Positions 17,828-26,657 of a stretch of DNA of 64,000 bases are shown here, in pieces (the stretch's first letter is position 1; every line of letters begins with the position of its first letter). This DNA is from Paenibacillus hamazuiensis (GTDB taxonomy: Bacteria; Bacillota; Bacilli; Paenibacillales; NBRC-103111): assembly GCF_023276405.1 (NCBI RefSeq), contig NZ_JALRMO010000001.1:992001-1056000 (forward strand), read 5' to 3'. The notes below the pieces were generated by a model. That model ran no database searches. It was not told the origin of the DNA and worked only from the letters and a program-made list of their open reading frames with translations. A program made the translations under genes and the position numbers.

Positions 17828-18790
17828 GTGGATATGAAAACGGAAGCGGTTGTCGCGCGCAGGAATGCGTCCGCCGCCTGGAAGATCGGCCTCAGCATAC
17901 GCATTTGGCCGTATTTGTTCATACTGCCTTTCGTGGCGCTGTATGTGCTGTTTCATTTTTACCCGGTCGCCTATTCTCTGTATTTGAGCTTGACCGAATG
18001 GAACGGCGTCGGACCGAAGACGTTTATCGGTCTCGACAATTACGTCAAGCTGCTGACGGACGACCCGCTTTTTTACAAATCGCTGTTCAATACGTTTGTC
18101 ATTATGCTGATGTCCGTGCCGGCGACGCTGATTTTGGGCATGCTGCTTGCTTATTTGACCTTTCATTTGACGCGCGGCCGCCGTTTTTTCCAAACGGTCA
18201 ACATGCTTCCTTACATCACGACGCCGGTGGCGATCGGTTTTATTTTCTCTTTTTTATTCGACTGGCAGACAGGCACGGTCAATCAGGTGCTCGTTCGGCT
18301 CGGCGTGATGGAGGAAGGGTATTACTGGCTGCAAAATCCGTGGTCGTCGCGTACGATCATCGCAGTTATGATCATTTGGCGTTATTTGGGCTATTTTATG
18401 GCGATCTATTTGGCGGGGATGACGGCGGTTCCGCAGGACATTTACGAGGCGGCCAAGGTGGACGGCTCGACCGGGTTTCACACGTTCACCCGCATCACGC
18501 TGCCGCTGCTCCGCAATATTACGGTATTTCTCGTCGTCACGTCCGTCATCGGCGGGCTGCAGCTGTTCGACGAGCCCAAGCTGCTGTACGGCGGATGGTC
18601 GGGAGCGAGCTCGGTCGGCGGACCGGACAATGCGGCGCTGACAGTCATTTGGAAATTCGTGGACGATTCGTTCATTTCGAATACGAGGTTCGGGTACGGC
18701 GCTTCGATCGCTTACACGCTGTTCGTCATTATCGTCGTTTTCTCGATTTTGAGCTATAAATTAACGTCGGGCAAGGAGGAGACGTCATGA
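17828..18790 (+). CDS. Sugar ABC transporter permease (MalF-like)
   Basis: About 320 residues with six membrane segments; the start IWPYLFILPFVALYVLFHFYPVAYSLYLS and the SLTEWNG motif are typical of MalF/UgpA-type permeases. EAA loop: IYEAAKVDGSTGFHTFTRITLPLL. GTG 17828 sits seven bases after GGAGG (17816-17820); ATG 17834 is possible. The open frame reaches upstream to 17735 but lacks a ribosome binding site there. It overlaps the next permease by ATGA. Confidence 0.92.
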   Translation: MDMKTEAVVARRNASAAWKIGLSIRIWPYLFILPFVALYVLFHFYPVAYSLYLSLTEWNGVGPKTFIGLDNYVKLLTDDPLFYKSLFNTFVIMLMSVPATLILGMLLAYLTFHLTRGRRFFQTVNMLPYITTPVAIGFIFSFLFDWQTGTVNQVLVRLGVMEEGYYWLQNPWSSRTIIAVMIIWRYLGYFMAIYLAGMTAVPQDIYEAAKVDGSTGFHTFTRITLPLLRNITVFLVVTSVIGGLQLFDEPKLLYGGWSGASSVGGPDNAALTVIWKFVDDSFISNTRFGYGASIAYTLFVIIVVFSILSYKLTSGKEETS

Positions 18791-19590
18791 AGGCGCTGAA
18801 ATGGGCGTTCCTGCTGCTGATAACCGCCGTCTCGCTGCTGCCGTTTTACGTCATGCTGACGATGTCGACGTATTACAACGAAGATATTTTCAAAGGACTG
18901 CCGCTTTGGCCGAGCGACTACTTGGCGGAAAATCTCAAAACGGTATTCGCCACCAACTTTTTCCGGGTGTATGCGAACAGTCTGATCGTCTCGGTATGCG
19001 CCGTTGCGCTTTCGGTGCTGATCAGTGCGCTGGCCGGCTATGCGGTCGCCAAATACCGGTTCCGGCTGAAGCGGGCGATGAATTATTTCATCATTATCAC
19101 CTTGATGGTGCCTTCCCAGGTCGGTCTGATCGGCTACATCATTCAAATGAAGCACATGGGGCTCGGCAATACGCTGTTTCCGATCATTCTGATCTGGACC
19201 GCATTTCCGTTCGGGGCTTTTTTCATGACGCAGTTTATCAAAGATTCCGTGCCGAGCGAAATTATCGAATGCGCGCGCATCGACGGCTGCTCGGAGCCGG
19301 GCATTTTATTCCGCATCGTTTTTCCGCTTATCGTACCGGGGCTCGCAACTTTGGCCACGCTCGTGTTTCTGTGGTCGTGGAACAACTACCTGCTGCCGCT
19401 CGTTACGATCAACAATGCGAAATGGTACACGATCCCGGTATTCGTCTCAAATCTCGGCATCGTGCACCGCACCGATTACGCGGCGCGCATGGCGGCTCTG
19501 GCGATGGCGACCGTGCCGGTGCTGATCGTCTTTTTGCTCGGGTCCAAGACGTTTATCAAAGGCATTACCGCCGGGGCGGTAAAGGGGTGA
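18787..19590 (+). CDS. Carbohydrate ABC transporter permease (MalG-like)
   Basis: A 267-residue partner permease with six membrane segments. EAA loop IIECARIDGCSEPGILFRIVFPLIVPGLA near residues 158-186. The ATG overlaps the stop of the upstream permease (ATGA), showing translational coupling. It ends directly before a perfect 20-base palindrome. Confidence 0.93.
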   Translation: MKALKWAFLLLITAVSLLPFYVMLTMSTYYNEDIFKGLPLWPSDYLAENLKTVFATNFFRVYANSLIVSVCAVALSVLISALAGYAVAKYRFRLKRAMNYFIIITLMVPSQVGLIGYIIQMKHMGLGNTLFPIILIWTAFPFGAFFMTQFIKDSVPSEIIECARIDGCSEPGILFRIVFPLIVPGLATLATLVFLWSWNNYLLPLVTINNAKWYTIPVFVSNLGIVHRTDYAARMAALAMATVPVLIVFLLGSKTFIKGITAGAVKG

Positions 19591-19610
19591 GGAGCTGCCG
19601 CGGCAGCTCC
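19591..19610. terminator. Perfect 20-base palindrome after importer operon
   Basis: GGAGCTGCCGCGGCAGCTCC begins immediately after the permease stop codon. It lacks a U-run, so it may be a weak terminator or an mRNA-stabilising hairpin. Confidence 0.5.
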
Positions 19611-19649
19611 TTGATTCATTCATGCGATAGCGTCCGATGGAACGTGAGG

Positions 19650-20171
19650 CTATTCGCGTATATATTCCAAAACCCGTTCCATATAACGTTCCGGCGGCTG
19701 CGATGAATCGACGACAAGGCATTTGCGGTCGGCCGGTTTTTTGCTGTCTGCGATTAACCGCTTGAACCTTTCCTCGGAGCCGATTTGTCCGATTTGGCTG
19801 ATCATTCGGTCGCGCTCTCCGAGCCGGCGATTGATTTCAATCATATCGTCAAGATAACATTCGACATATTTATAGATCGCATCGTATTTGTTGCAAAGCT
19901 CCAGTCGCTTGTCTACGGTTTCGACGTAAAAGCAGGGACTGTCATGGATAACCGAGTGCCCTTGAGACAAAATAACATCGATCAGCGACCACTCGATTCC
20001 GTAGGCAATCGAACCTGTCGCCTTATCGTTCGCCGTTCCTTCGGAAAATTGCATCAATGCGGTTTTTACGATGTCATGGTCAATGATAACCGCCCTTGTC
20101 CGCTTGGCAATTTCTCTCGCTACCGTCGATTTTCCCGAGCCGGGAAAACCGGCCATTTGCACGAAAAACAT
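19650..20171 (-). CDS. P-loop kinase-like ATP-binding protein
   Basis: A 173-residue small nucleotide kinase fold. Walker A AGFPGSGKSTVAREIA at residues 7-22, DHDIVKTALM in the position of a substrate-binding loop, HSVIHDSPCFYVETVDKR, and a lid-like RRLGERDRM. It resembles the AAA_33/zeta-like group that phosphorylates small metabolites or confers resistance; the substrate is unknown and no antitoxin is adjacent. ATG 20171 has an AAGGGGG-type site upstream. It is convergent with the preceding importer operon. Confidence 0.8.
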   Translation of the reverse strand: MFFVQMAGFPGSGKSTVAREIAKRTRAVIIDHDIVKTALMQFSEGTANDKATGSIAYGIEWSLIDVILSQGHSVIHDSPCFYVETVDKRLELCNKYDAIYKYVECYLDDMIEINRRLGERDRMISQIGQIGSEERFKRLIADSKKPADRKCLVVDSSQPPERYMERVLEYIRE

Positions 20172-20499
20172 GCAAACCGCCCCCTTTTAATTTTTGCCGC
20201 GTCATCAACCCTATGCGGAGTTAAACCTACTATTCTCCGATCTTTTCCATATTCCTCCTGATATCAAAATGATAAATGCATGATTGGAGAGCGTATAGAA
20301 GCTAAGCTCTTTTGAACTATACAAAAGTAAGTGTGTCCATTCATCCTGATTTGGTCCTGGTAAATTGCGTTCTTACGCCATTTTTCATTATTCGCTATAA
20401 TCGGTAACAGCAACTCCCCCTACGCTGCAGCTTGATCCGAAATAGGTAAAGCTGCGATTCGTTCAGGAGGGAAAACCAGTACCGAAGGAGCTGTAACTA

Positions 20500-21621
20500 A
20501 TGAAACCGGCTTACCAACCGATTTTCCAACCGTTTACTTTTCAGCCTGGCGGCGTACACCTAAAAAGCAGGATCGTTATGGCGCCCATGACACATCTGAG
20601 CTCCAATGAGGACGGCTCGATTTCCGACGAAGAAATTCGCTACTACACTCGCCGTGCCAAGGGCGTTGGCATGGTTATAACGGCAGCGACTTACGTATCG
20701 GCACAAGGCGGAATTAACGGCGCCCCCGGTGCGGACCGGGATGAACTTATCCCCGGATTAAGCAGGCTTGCTGCGGCCATTCAGGCCGAAGGGGCCAAGG
20801 CGGTGCTGCAAATTTTCCATGCCGGCAGGCAAGGCTCCAAAACGGGAGATGTCGTAAGCAGCGGGACTATTCCGGAAGAAAGAGAAGGCGCTCCAATACC
20901 GCGCGAGCTGACCGAACCGGAAATACACGGTCTTGTCCAAGCTTATGCGGATGCTGCCGGACGGGCCGTCGAAGCCGGCTTCGACGGCGTTGAGATTCAT
21001 GGCGGCAATGGAAATCTTCTTCATCAGTTCTATTCCCCTTACACCAACAGACGCTCCGACTCGTTCGGTGGCAGCCTGGAAAAACGAATGACTTTCCCAT
21101 TGGCGGTTGCGAGGAAAGTGCTGCAAACGGTTCGCGACCGTGCGAAAAAGCCGTTTATCGTCGGGTACCGGCTTTCCCCCGAGGAGCCGGAAACTCCGGG
21201 TATTACGATGAGCGATACGCTGGCTTTTGTGGATGCCTTATCGACTGTCGGGCTCGATTATCTTCATATTTCGTTAAAAGATTTTCGCTCCGTTCCGAGA
21301 CGGGGGGTTACCGATACCCGCTCCCGGCTGGAGATTATTCAGGAGCGTGCCGGCCACGAACTGCCGGTTATCGGCGTGGGGAGCGTTCACACTCCCGAGG
21401 ATGCGCTGGAAGCTCTGCAAGCCGGCATCCCGCTGATCGCCGTCGGGCGGGAGCTGATCATGGAGCCGGAATGGGGTGAGCTGATCCGGCAAGGACGCGA
21501 GGACGAAATCCGGACGACCCTCTCATTAAACGACCGGCAGGCACTGACCATCCCCGACCCGATGTGGAAGCTGATGCTGAGCATTCCCGGCTGGTTCCCG
21601 GTCGAAGATTCCAGAGAATAA
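20500..21621 (+). CDS. NADH:flavin oxidoreductase, old yellow enzyme family
   Basis: A 373-residue TIM-barrel FMN enzyme. Visible motifs: SRIVMAPMTHLSS (FMN phosphate region), LQIFHAGRQ (the His region), GFDGVEIHGGNGNLLHQFYSPYTNRRSDSFGGSLEKR (classic OYE block, about residues 163-198), and late GVGSVHTPEDALEALQAGIPLIAVGRELI for phosphate binding. It reduces activated C=C bonds or related electrophiles with NAD(P)H. ATG 20500 follows AAGGAG. Monocistronic; a strong terminator follows at 21641. Bases 20172-20499 show no gene. Confidence 0.93.
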   Translation: MKPAYQPIFQPFTFQPGGVHLKSRIVMAPMTHLSSNEDGSISDEEIRYYTRRAKGVGMVITAATYVSAQGGINGAPGADRDELIPGLSRLAAAIQAEGAKAVLQIFHAGRQGSKTGDVVSSGTIPEEREGAPIPRELTEPEIHGLVQAYADAAGRAVEAGFDGVEIHGGNGNLLHQFYSPYTNRRSDSFGGSLEKRMTFPLAVARKVLQTVRDRAKKPFIVGYRLSPEEPETPGITMSDTLAFVDALSTVGLDYLHISLKDFRSVPRRGVTDTRSRLEIIQERAGHELPVIGVGSVHTPEDALEALQAGIPLIAVGRELIMEPEWGELIRQGREDEIRTTLSLNDRQALTIPDPMWKLMLSIPGWFPVEDSRE

Positions 21622-21640
21622 AAAGTTTTCGTATGCTGAA

Positions 21641-21677
21641 AAGGTCAAGGAGAGGGCTATCTCCTTGGCCTTTTTTT
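21641..21677 (+). terminator. Rho-independent terminator
   Basis: AAGGTCAAGGAG pairs with CTCCTTGGCCTT (12 pairs, one G-U) followed by seven T. It ends the oxidoreductase transcript. Confidence 0.9.
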
Positions 21678-21703
21678 CGTGGGTGCAGCGCTTGCGCTTA
21701 AAG

Positions 21704-21924
21704 TTCGGACGTCCGTCCGAAGCGTTGCGACGCAAGCAAGGACGTATAAAACGCGAGCCTGGGGCAAGTACTCCTTCATTCAGCAAAAAGAAACGATGGA
21801 TGCGATGGTGATAACGGATAAAGCCGGCACATCTGTGACTGCATCCGGACTAAACGTCCGTTATTTTACAGAAATAAAGCCTTTTAGCAGGTTCGGGGAC
21901 ACAGAGTACGTTATTTCTGCAAAA
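21704..21924. repeat. Inverted repeats in gene-free spacer
   Basis: TTCGGAC-GTCC-GTCCGAA (21704-21721), CGGAC-taaac-GTCCG (21847-21861), and TTTTACAGAAATAA (21864-21877) facing TTATTTCTGCAAAA (21911-21924). A 92-codon frame across this DNA has no ribosome binding site and is not credible. The rest of 21925-22160 shows nothing recognisable. Confidence 0.45.
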
Positions 21925-22169
21925 GAGACTCGTTTGAGGCGTTCTTTCGATAAATAAAGGCTCTGCTGTCCGGCAAAATTGGAAACAAAACCATTTAGTC
22001 AAAATAGCGGATTTGAAGTCCATAAAGCTTGTGGGACGTAATCACCGGATCGCTAACCTGACAACAACACGCCTGAGCGCCCTCAAGGGCTAGTCGGCTA
22101 CGGAAGCACGGGCCCTAGTGGGGGGCAAACGCTGCTTGACAACAAACCCGGTCTTACGCTATATTTTGG

Positions 22170-22185
22170 TTGACATGAAAGTCAA
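22170..22185. promoter_or_regulatory. Probable TetR operator
   Basis: TTGAC-ATGAAA-GTCAA is a perfect 5+5 palindrome, 21 bases before the TetR start, and probably overlaps the promoter of the regulator-exporter operon. Autoregulation is the family norm; binding is inferred. Confidence 0.6.
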
Positions 22186-22206
22186 TCAAAAAGAGGTGAT
22201 GAACAG

Positions 22207-22869
22207 GTGCCGCGCAACAAGGAACAAAATGAGGAAATCCGCAGACAACGCAAAGAAGCGATAATTCGGGGTGCCTTGAAAGTATATGTGGAAAAAGGCT
22301 ACGCCGCCGCCGAGATCGGCGATGTGGCGGAGCGGGCGGGGGTAGCCAGAGGGCTCGTTTATTACTATTTCAAGGATAAACGCGAGTTGTTCCGGGAATT
22401 GTTCACCCATATGTTCGAGATGTCGAAAAGGCACGTTCAATCGCATTTTGCAGGGGACGGTCCGGTGCTGCCGATGCTCGAGAAGTTTATCATCACCATG
22501 TGCAGCAATATGCTGGAAGAATCCGATCATGTGCTGTTTTTCATGAGAATGCGGCACGATCTGCATGAGCTGTTTTCAACGGAGGAGCTGGCCAATTGGA
22601 ATTGGCACCACGAGAACATGGCGATCATCCGCCAAACGCTTGAGAGAGGCATGCAGCTTGGGGAAATCCGGAACATGTCGCCGGAGCTGCTCGCTTTGCA
22701 ATTTTGGGGAGCGCTGATGCACAGTACGATGTTTTTCCGGCACCGGAATAAGGAGCTTCTGGAAAAAAACAGGATCAAGGCGGACATCGAGCAATCGGTC
22801 GATCAAGATATCCGGGATGCGGTTGTCGGCTGTTTAGCCCTTGTCGCCTCGCCTTCGAACGAAAGCTGA
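22207..22869 (+). CDS. TetR family transcriptional regulator
   Basis: A 220-residue one-component repressor. Residues about 14-62 form the TetR HTH: IRRQRKEAIIRGALKVYVEKGYAAAEIGDVAERAGVARGLVYYYFKDKRELF split over helices 1-4. The rest is a helical ligand-binding and dimerisation domain, with LALQFWGALMHSTMFFRHRNKELLE near its end. The GTG start lies 8 bases after AGAGGTG. It is 24 bases upstream of the ABC exporter pair and so probably controls it in response to a toxic ligand. Confidence 0.92.
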   Translation: MPRNKEQNEEIRRQRKEAIIRGALKVYVEKGYAAAEIGDVAERAGVARGLVYYYFKDKRELFRELFTHMFEMSKRHVQSHFAGDGPVLPMLEKFIITMCSNMLEESDHVLFFMRMRHDLHELFSTEELANWNWHHENMAIIRQTLERGMQLGEIRNMSPELLALQFWGALMHSTMFFRHRNKELLEKNRIKADIEQSVDQDIRDAVVGCLALVASPSNES

Positions 22870-22893
22870 CATGGAAGAGGAAAGGGTGAAATC

Positions 22894-24621
22894 ATGATCA
22901 AGTTATTTAAATTTTTACAGCCATATCGCTGGACGATTGCTTTCGTACTGCTTCTTATATTTCTACAGTCGCTGTCCGAGCTGATCCTGCCGACTTTGAT
23001 GGCCGACATTGTCGACCACGGCATCGTTCCGGGGGACATCGGTTATATATGGCGCATCGGCGGCATCATGTTATTGGTGTCCGTGGTAAGCGGGCTTTTT
23101 TCGGTGATCTCCAGCTTCTATTCGTCCAAAATATCCGCCGGGTTCGGACGGATCGTGCGCGGACGCACGTTCGCCCGCGTCGAGAGCTTTTCACTGCAGG
23201 AGTTCGACAAGCTCGGCACGGCTTCGCTCATTACACGTACGACGAACGACATTACGCAGGTGCAGCAGGTGCTGCTGATGATGATGCGGATGATGGTCGC
23301 CGCTCCTATGATGTGCATCGGCGGCACGATCATGGCGATTTCCAAGGATCCCGGGCTTTCGCTGGTCATCGTTTGCGTCATTCCGGTGCTCGCTTTGACG
23401 ATTTATTTGATCGCGGGCAGAGGGATACCGCTGTTTAAGGTCATGCAGCCGAAAATCGACAAACTGAACCTCGTCTTGCGGGAAAGTTTGACCGGAATTC
23501 GCGTGATCCGCGCGTTTAACCGAAACGAGGACGAGAAGAAGCGTTTCGATGAAGCGAATCTCGACTTGACCGACACCGCCGTAAAGGCAAATAAAATCAT
23601 GGCGGCGATGATGCCGATGATGATGCTGATCATGAACCTAACCTCCATCGCGATCATTTGGTTCGGGGGCCTGCGCATCAGCGCCGGACACATGGAGGTG
23701 GGCGACCTGATGGCGTTCCTGCAGTATGCCATGCAGATTATGTTTTCGCTGATCATGGTATCGATGATGTTCATCATGGTGCCGCGTGCTTCCGCTTCAG
23801 CGGTTCGAATCAATCAGGTGCTGGATACCGAGCCGGAAATCGTCGACCATCCGGAGGCGAAAACAGCGGCCGGCAAAGGCGGTCATGTCGTTTTCGATCA
23901 TGTCACGTTCAGCTACCCCGGCGCGGAAAAACCGGCGCTCTCGAACATTTCGTTCGAAGCGAGGCCTGGGGAAACGACGGCGATTATCGGCGGCACCGGG
24001 TCGGGCAAATCGACGCTCGTCAGCTTGCTGGCGCGCTTCTACGATGCGGACAGCGGCAGCGTAACGGTGGACGGCGTCGATGTGCGGGATATGACCCAGG
24101 AAAGCCTGCGCTCCAAAATCGGCTTCGTTCCGCAAAAAGCGGTGCTTTTCTCGGGGACGATCCGCGACAATATCGCCTACGGCAAAGAGGACGCAACGGA
24201 CGAGGAGATTCGGCATGCCGCGGAAATCGCACAGGCCGCCTCGTTTATTTCCGAAAAGCAGGAAGGTTATGACGCGGTTATCTCGCAGGGAGGATCCAAT
24301 CTGTCCGGTGGGCAAAAACAACGGCTGTCCATAGCGCGGGCGATCGTGCGCAGGCCGGACATCTATGTGTTCGACGACAGCTTTTCGGCGCTTGATTTCA
24401 AGACCGACGCCAAACTGCGGGCTGCGCTGAAACGGGAGACGACGGAAGCTTCCGTCATCATCGTAGCGCAAAGGGTCAGTACGGTCATCGATGCGGACCG
24501 CATCATCGTGCTCGACGACGGGGAGATCGCCGGAATCGGCAGTCACCGTGAATTGATGGAAACATGCGAAGTGTACCGGGAAATCGTGGCCTCGCAGCTG
24601 GCTGAGGAGGAGATTGCATGA
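22894..24621 (+). CDS. Multidrug ABC exporter subunit, degenerate-site half (YfiB-like)
   Basis: A 575-residue half-transporter: six membrane helices (residues 1-310), then a nucleotide-binding domain. Walker A GGTGSGKST, Q-loop GFVPQKAVLFSG, canonical signature LSGGQKQRLSIARAI, and Walker B YVFDDSFSALD, in which Asp replaces the catalytic Glu. This is the hallmark of the inactive-site subunit of heterodimeric exporters such as BmrCD and TM287/288. ATG 22894 follows GAAAGGG. It overlaps the partner gene by ATGA. Confidence 0.93.
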   Translation: MIKLFKFLQPYRWTIAFVLLLIFLQSLSELILPTLMADIVDHGIVPGDIGYIWRIGGIMLLVSVVSGLFSVISSFYSSKISAGFGRIVRGRTFARVESFSLQEFDKLGTASLITRTTNDITQVQQVLLMMMRMMVAAPMMCIGGTIMAISKDPGLSLVIVCVIPVLALTIYLIAGRGIPLFKVMQPKIDKLNLVLRESLTGIRVIRAFNRNEDEKKRFDEANLDLTDTAVKANKIMAAMMPMMMLIMNLTSIAIIWFGGLRISAGHMEVGDLMAFLQYAMQIMFSLIMVSMMFIMVPRASASAVRINQVLDTEPEIVDHPEAKTAAGKGGHVVFDHVTFSYPGAEKPALSNISFEARPGETTAIIGGTGSGKSTLVSLLARFYDADSGSVTVDGVDVRDMTQESLRSKIGFVPQKAVLFSGTIRDNIAYGKEDATDEEIRHAAEIAQAASFISEKQEGYDAVISQGGSNLSGGQKQRLSIARAIVRRPDIYVFDDSFSALDFKTDAKLRAALKRETTEASVIIVAQRVSTVIDADRIIVLDDGEIAGIGSHRELMETCEVYREIVASQLAEEEIA

Positions 24622-26555
24622 GCGGGCAAAATCAAAACAATGGATACGGCGGCGGTCCGGGAAAACCTCCCGGCGGAGCGGCGGGAATGGGCCGTGGCCC
24701 CGGTATGGGCGGACCCGGGCGGGGGCCGATGGGCGGCGGCTTCGGAATGCCGATGGCGATGCCCGGGCAAAAGGCCAAAGACGCCAAACGGACATTCCGC
24801 CGGCTGCTCGGTTATTTGAAGCCTTTTCGCTTGCAGCTCGTCGCCGTCATTATTACCGCAGTGCTCAGCACCATTTTCGGCATCGTAAGCCCGAAAATAA
24901 TGGGGAAAGCGACGACCCGGCTGTTCGAAGGCCTGATGGCCAAAATGCAAAACGTTCCCGGAGCCGCTATCGATTTTCCGTACATCATGAATATTATCCT
25001 GATTTTGATCGTTTTGTATGCATTCAGCTCTTTATTTGCCTATATCCAGCAATATTTGATGGCCGGGGTCGCACAGAAGATGGTGTACCGGCTGCGCAGG
25101 GACGTAAACGAAAAGCTGACTCGCCTGCCGCTCAAATATTTCGATTCGCAAACCCACGGCGAAATCATGAGCCGGGCCGTAAACGATATGGACAATATCA
25201 GCGGAACGCTCCAGCAAAGCTTGACCCAGGTTATGACATCCGCCATCACGCTGCTTGGTATCGTCGTGATGATGCTGACGATCAGCCCGCTTTTAACCTT
25301 GATTCTCGTGCTGACATTACCTTTGAGCTTTCTTGTGATCAAAGCGATCTCGTCGCGGTCGCAGGCTCATTTTATCGGTCAGCAGAAGGCGCTCGGCGAG
25401 CTGAACGGGCATGTGGAGGAGATGTATACCGGCCATAAAATCGTCAAGGCGTTCGGGTACGAGAAAAAATCCGTGGCGAAGTTCGATGCGATTAACGACC
25501 GCTTGTACGAATCCGGTTGGCGGGCGCAGTTCGTCAGCGGCATCATGATGCCGCTTATGACGGTTATCAATAACATCGGTTACGTGCTGATTTGCGTCGT
25601 CGGCGGCATTCTGGCGACGCGAAAACTGATTGAGATCGGCGATATTCAAGCTTTCATTCAATATGCGCGCCAGTTCTCGATGCCGATTATACAGACCGCC
25701 AACATCGCAAACATCATCCAATCCACGCTGGCTTCCTCGGAGCGGGTATTCGAAATTCTCGACGAGCCGGAAGAAGTTGCGGAGACGGAGAACGGCATCG
25801 TATTGCGCGAGCCGAAGGGCGATGTACGCTTTGAAAACGTCAGCTTCGGTTACAAGGAAGGCGCCTCGCTCATCGAAAACATGAACATCGACGTAAAGCA
25901 AGGACAAACAATTGCGATCGTCGGTCCGACCGGAGCCGGCAAAACGACACTCGTCAATCTTCTCATGCGCTTCTACGAATTAAACAGCGGCGCGATTACG
26001 GTCGACGGCGTCAATATTACCGCGATGGAACGCGGGCAGCTGCGCCGGCTCTTCGGTATGGTGCTGCAGGATACGTGGCTGTTTAACGGCACGATTCGCG
26101 ACAACATCGGCTACGGCCGGGCCGGCGCCAGCGAGGCGGAAATCGTCGCAGCCGCGCAGGCAGCGCATGCCGACCATTTCATCCGCACGTTGCCGGACGG
26201 ATACGACACGGTGCTGAATGAGGAAGCATCCAACATCTCGCAAGGGCAAAAGCAGCTGCTCACCATAGCCCGCGCGATCCTCGCGAATCCCGCCATTCTC
26301 ATCCTCGATGAGGCGACAAGCAGCGTCGATACGCGGACCGAGATGCAGATCCAGAAAGCGATGCACACGCTGATGCGGGGACGCACAAGCTTCGTTATTG
26401 CTCACAGGCTGTCGACGATCCGGGATGCCGATCTGATCCTCGTCATGAACCACGGCAGCGTCGTCGAGCAGGGGACGCACGAGGAGCTGCTTGCGCGCGG
26501 CGGTTTCTACGCCGAGCTGTACAACAGCCAGTTCTCCGAAGGCGCCATCGCCTAA
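24618..26555 (+). CDS. Multidrug ABC exporter subunit, catalytic half (YfiC-like)
   Basis: A 645-residue partner half-transporter. The first 55 residues are an unusual Gly/Pro/Met-rich cytoplasmic extension, followed by six membrane helices. The nucleotide-binding domain has Walker A GPTGAGKTT, Q-loop GMVLQDTWLFNG, non-canonical signature ISQGQKQLLTIARAI, Walker B LILDEATSSVD with catalytic Glu, and switch HRLSTIRDADLI. Together with the preceding subunit it makes a heterodimer with one consensus ATP site, probably exporting lipophilic drugs. The start overlaps the upstream stop. A strong terminator follows. Confidence 0.93.
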   Translation: MSGQNQNNGYGGGPGKPPGGAAGMGRGPGMGGPGRGPMGGGFGMPMAMPGQKAKDAKRTFRRLLGYLKPFRLQLVAVIITAVLSTIFGIVSPKIMGKATTRLFEGLMAKMQNVPGAAIDFPYIMNIILILIVLYAFSSLFAYIQQYLMAGVAQKMVYRLRRDVNEKLTRLPLKYFDSQTHGEIMSRAVNDMDNISGTLQQSLTQVMTSAITLLGIVVMMLTISPLLTLILVLTLPLSFLVIKAISSRSQAHFIGQQKALGELNGHVEEMYTGHKIVKAFGYEKKSVAKFDAINDRLYESGWRAQFVSGIMMPLMTVINNIGYVLICVVGGILATRKLIEIGDIQAFIQYARQFSMPIIQTANIANIIQSTLASSERVFEILDEPEEVAETENGIVLREPKGDVRFENVSFGYKEGASLIENMNIDVKQGQTIAIVGPTGAGKTTLVNLLMRFYELNSGAITVDGVNITAMERGQLRRLFGMVLQDTWLFNGTIRDNIGYGRAGASEAEIVAAAQAAHADHFIRTLPDGYDTVLNEEASNISQGQKQLLTIARAILANPAILILDEATSSVDTRTEMQIQKAMHTLMRGRTSFVIAHRLSTIRDADLILVMNHGSVVEQGTHEELLARGGFYAELYNSQFSEGAIA

Positions 26556-26563
26556 GCGAATAA

Positions 26564-26603
26564 AGCCGGACAGATGCCTGGGCATCTGTCCGGCTTTTTT
26601 TTA
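26564..26603 (+). terminator. Rho-independent terminator after ABC exporter operon
   Basis: AAGCCGGACAGATGCC pairs with GGCATCTGTCCGGCTT, followed by T8. Before the IS insertion it also separated this operon from the convergent nitroreductase. Confidence 0.93.
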
Positions 26604-26657
26604 CTATAAGATCAGGCTGTCGGAATCGGCTGCTTTTCTTTCCCGTCTTGTTAGAGC

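Noticed and set aside
19650-20171. Zeta toxin of a toxin-antitoxin pair
   Set aside because: Only the P-loop fold is shared; no antitoxin gene adjoins it.
21679-21957. 92-codon plus-strand ORF
   Set aside because: It has no ribosome binding site, crosses several palindromes and its translation is not protein-like.
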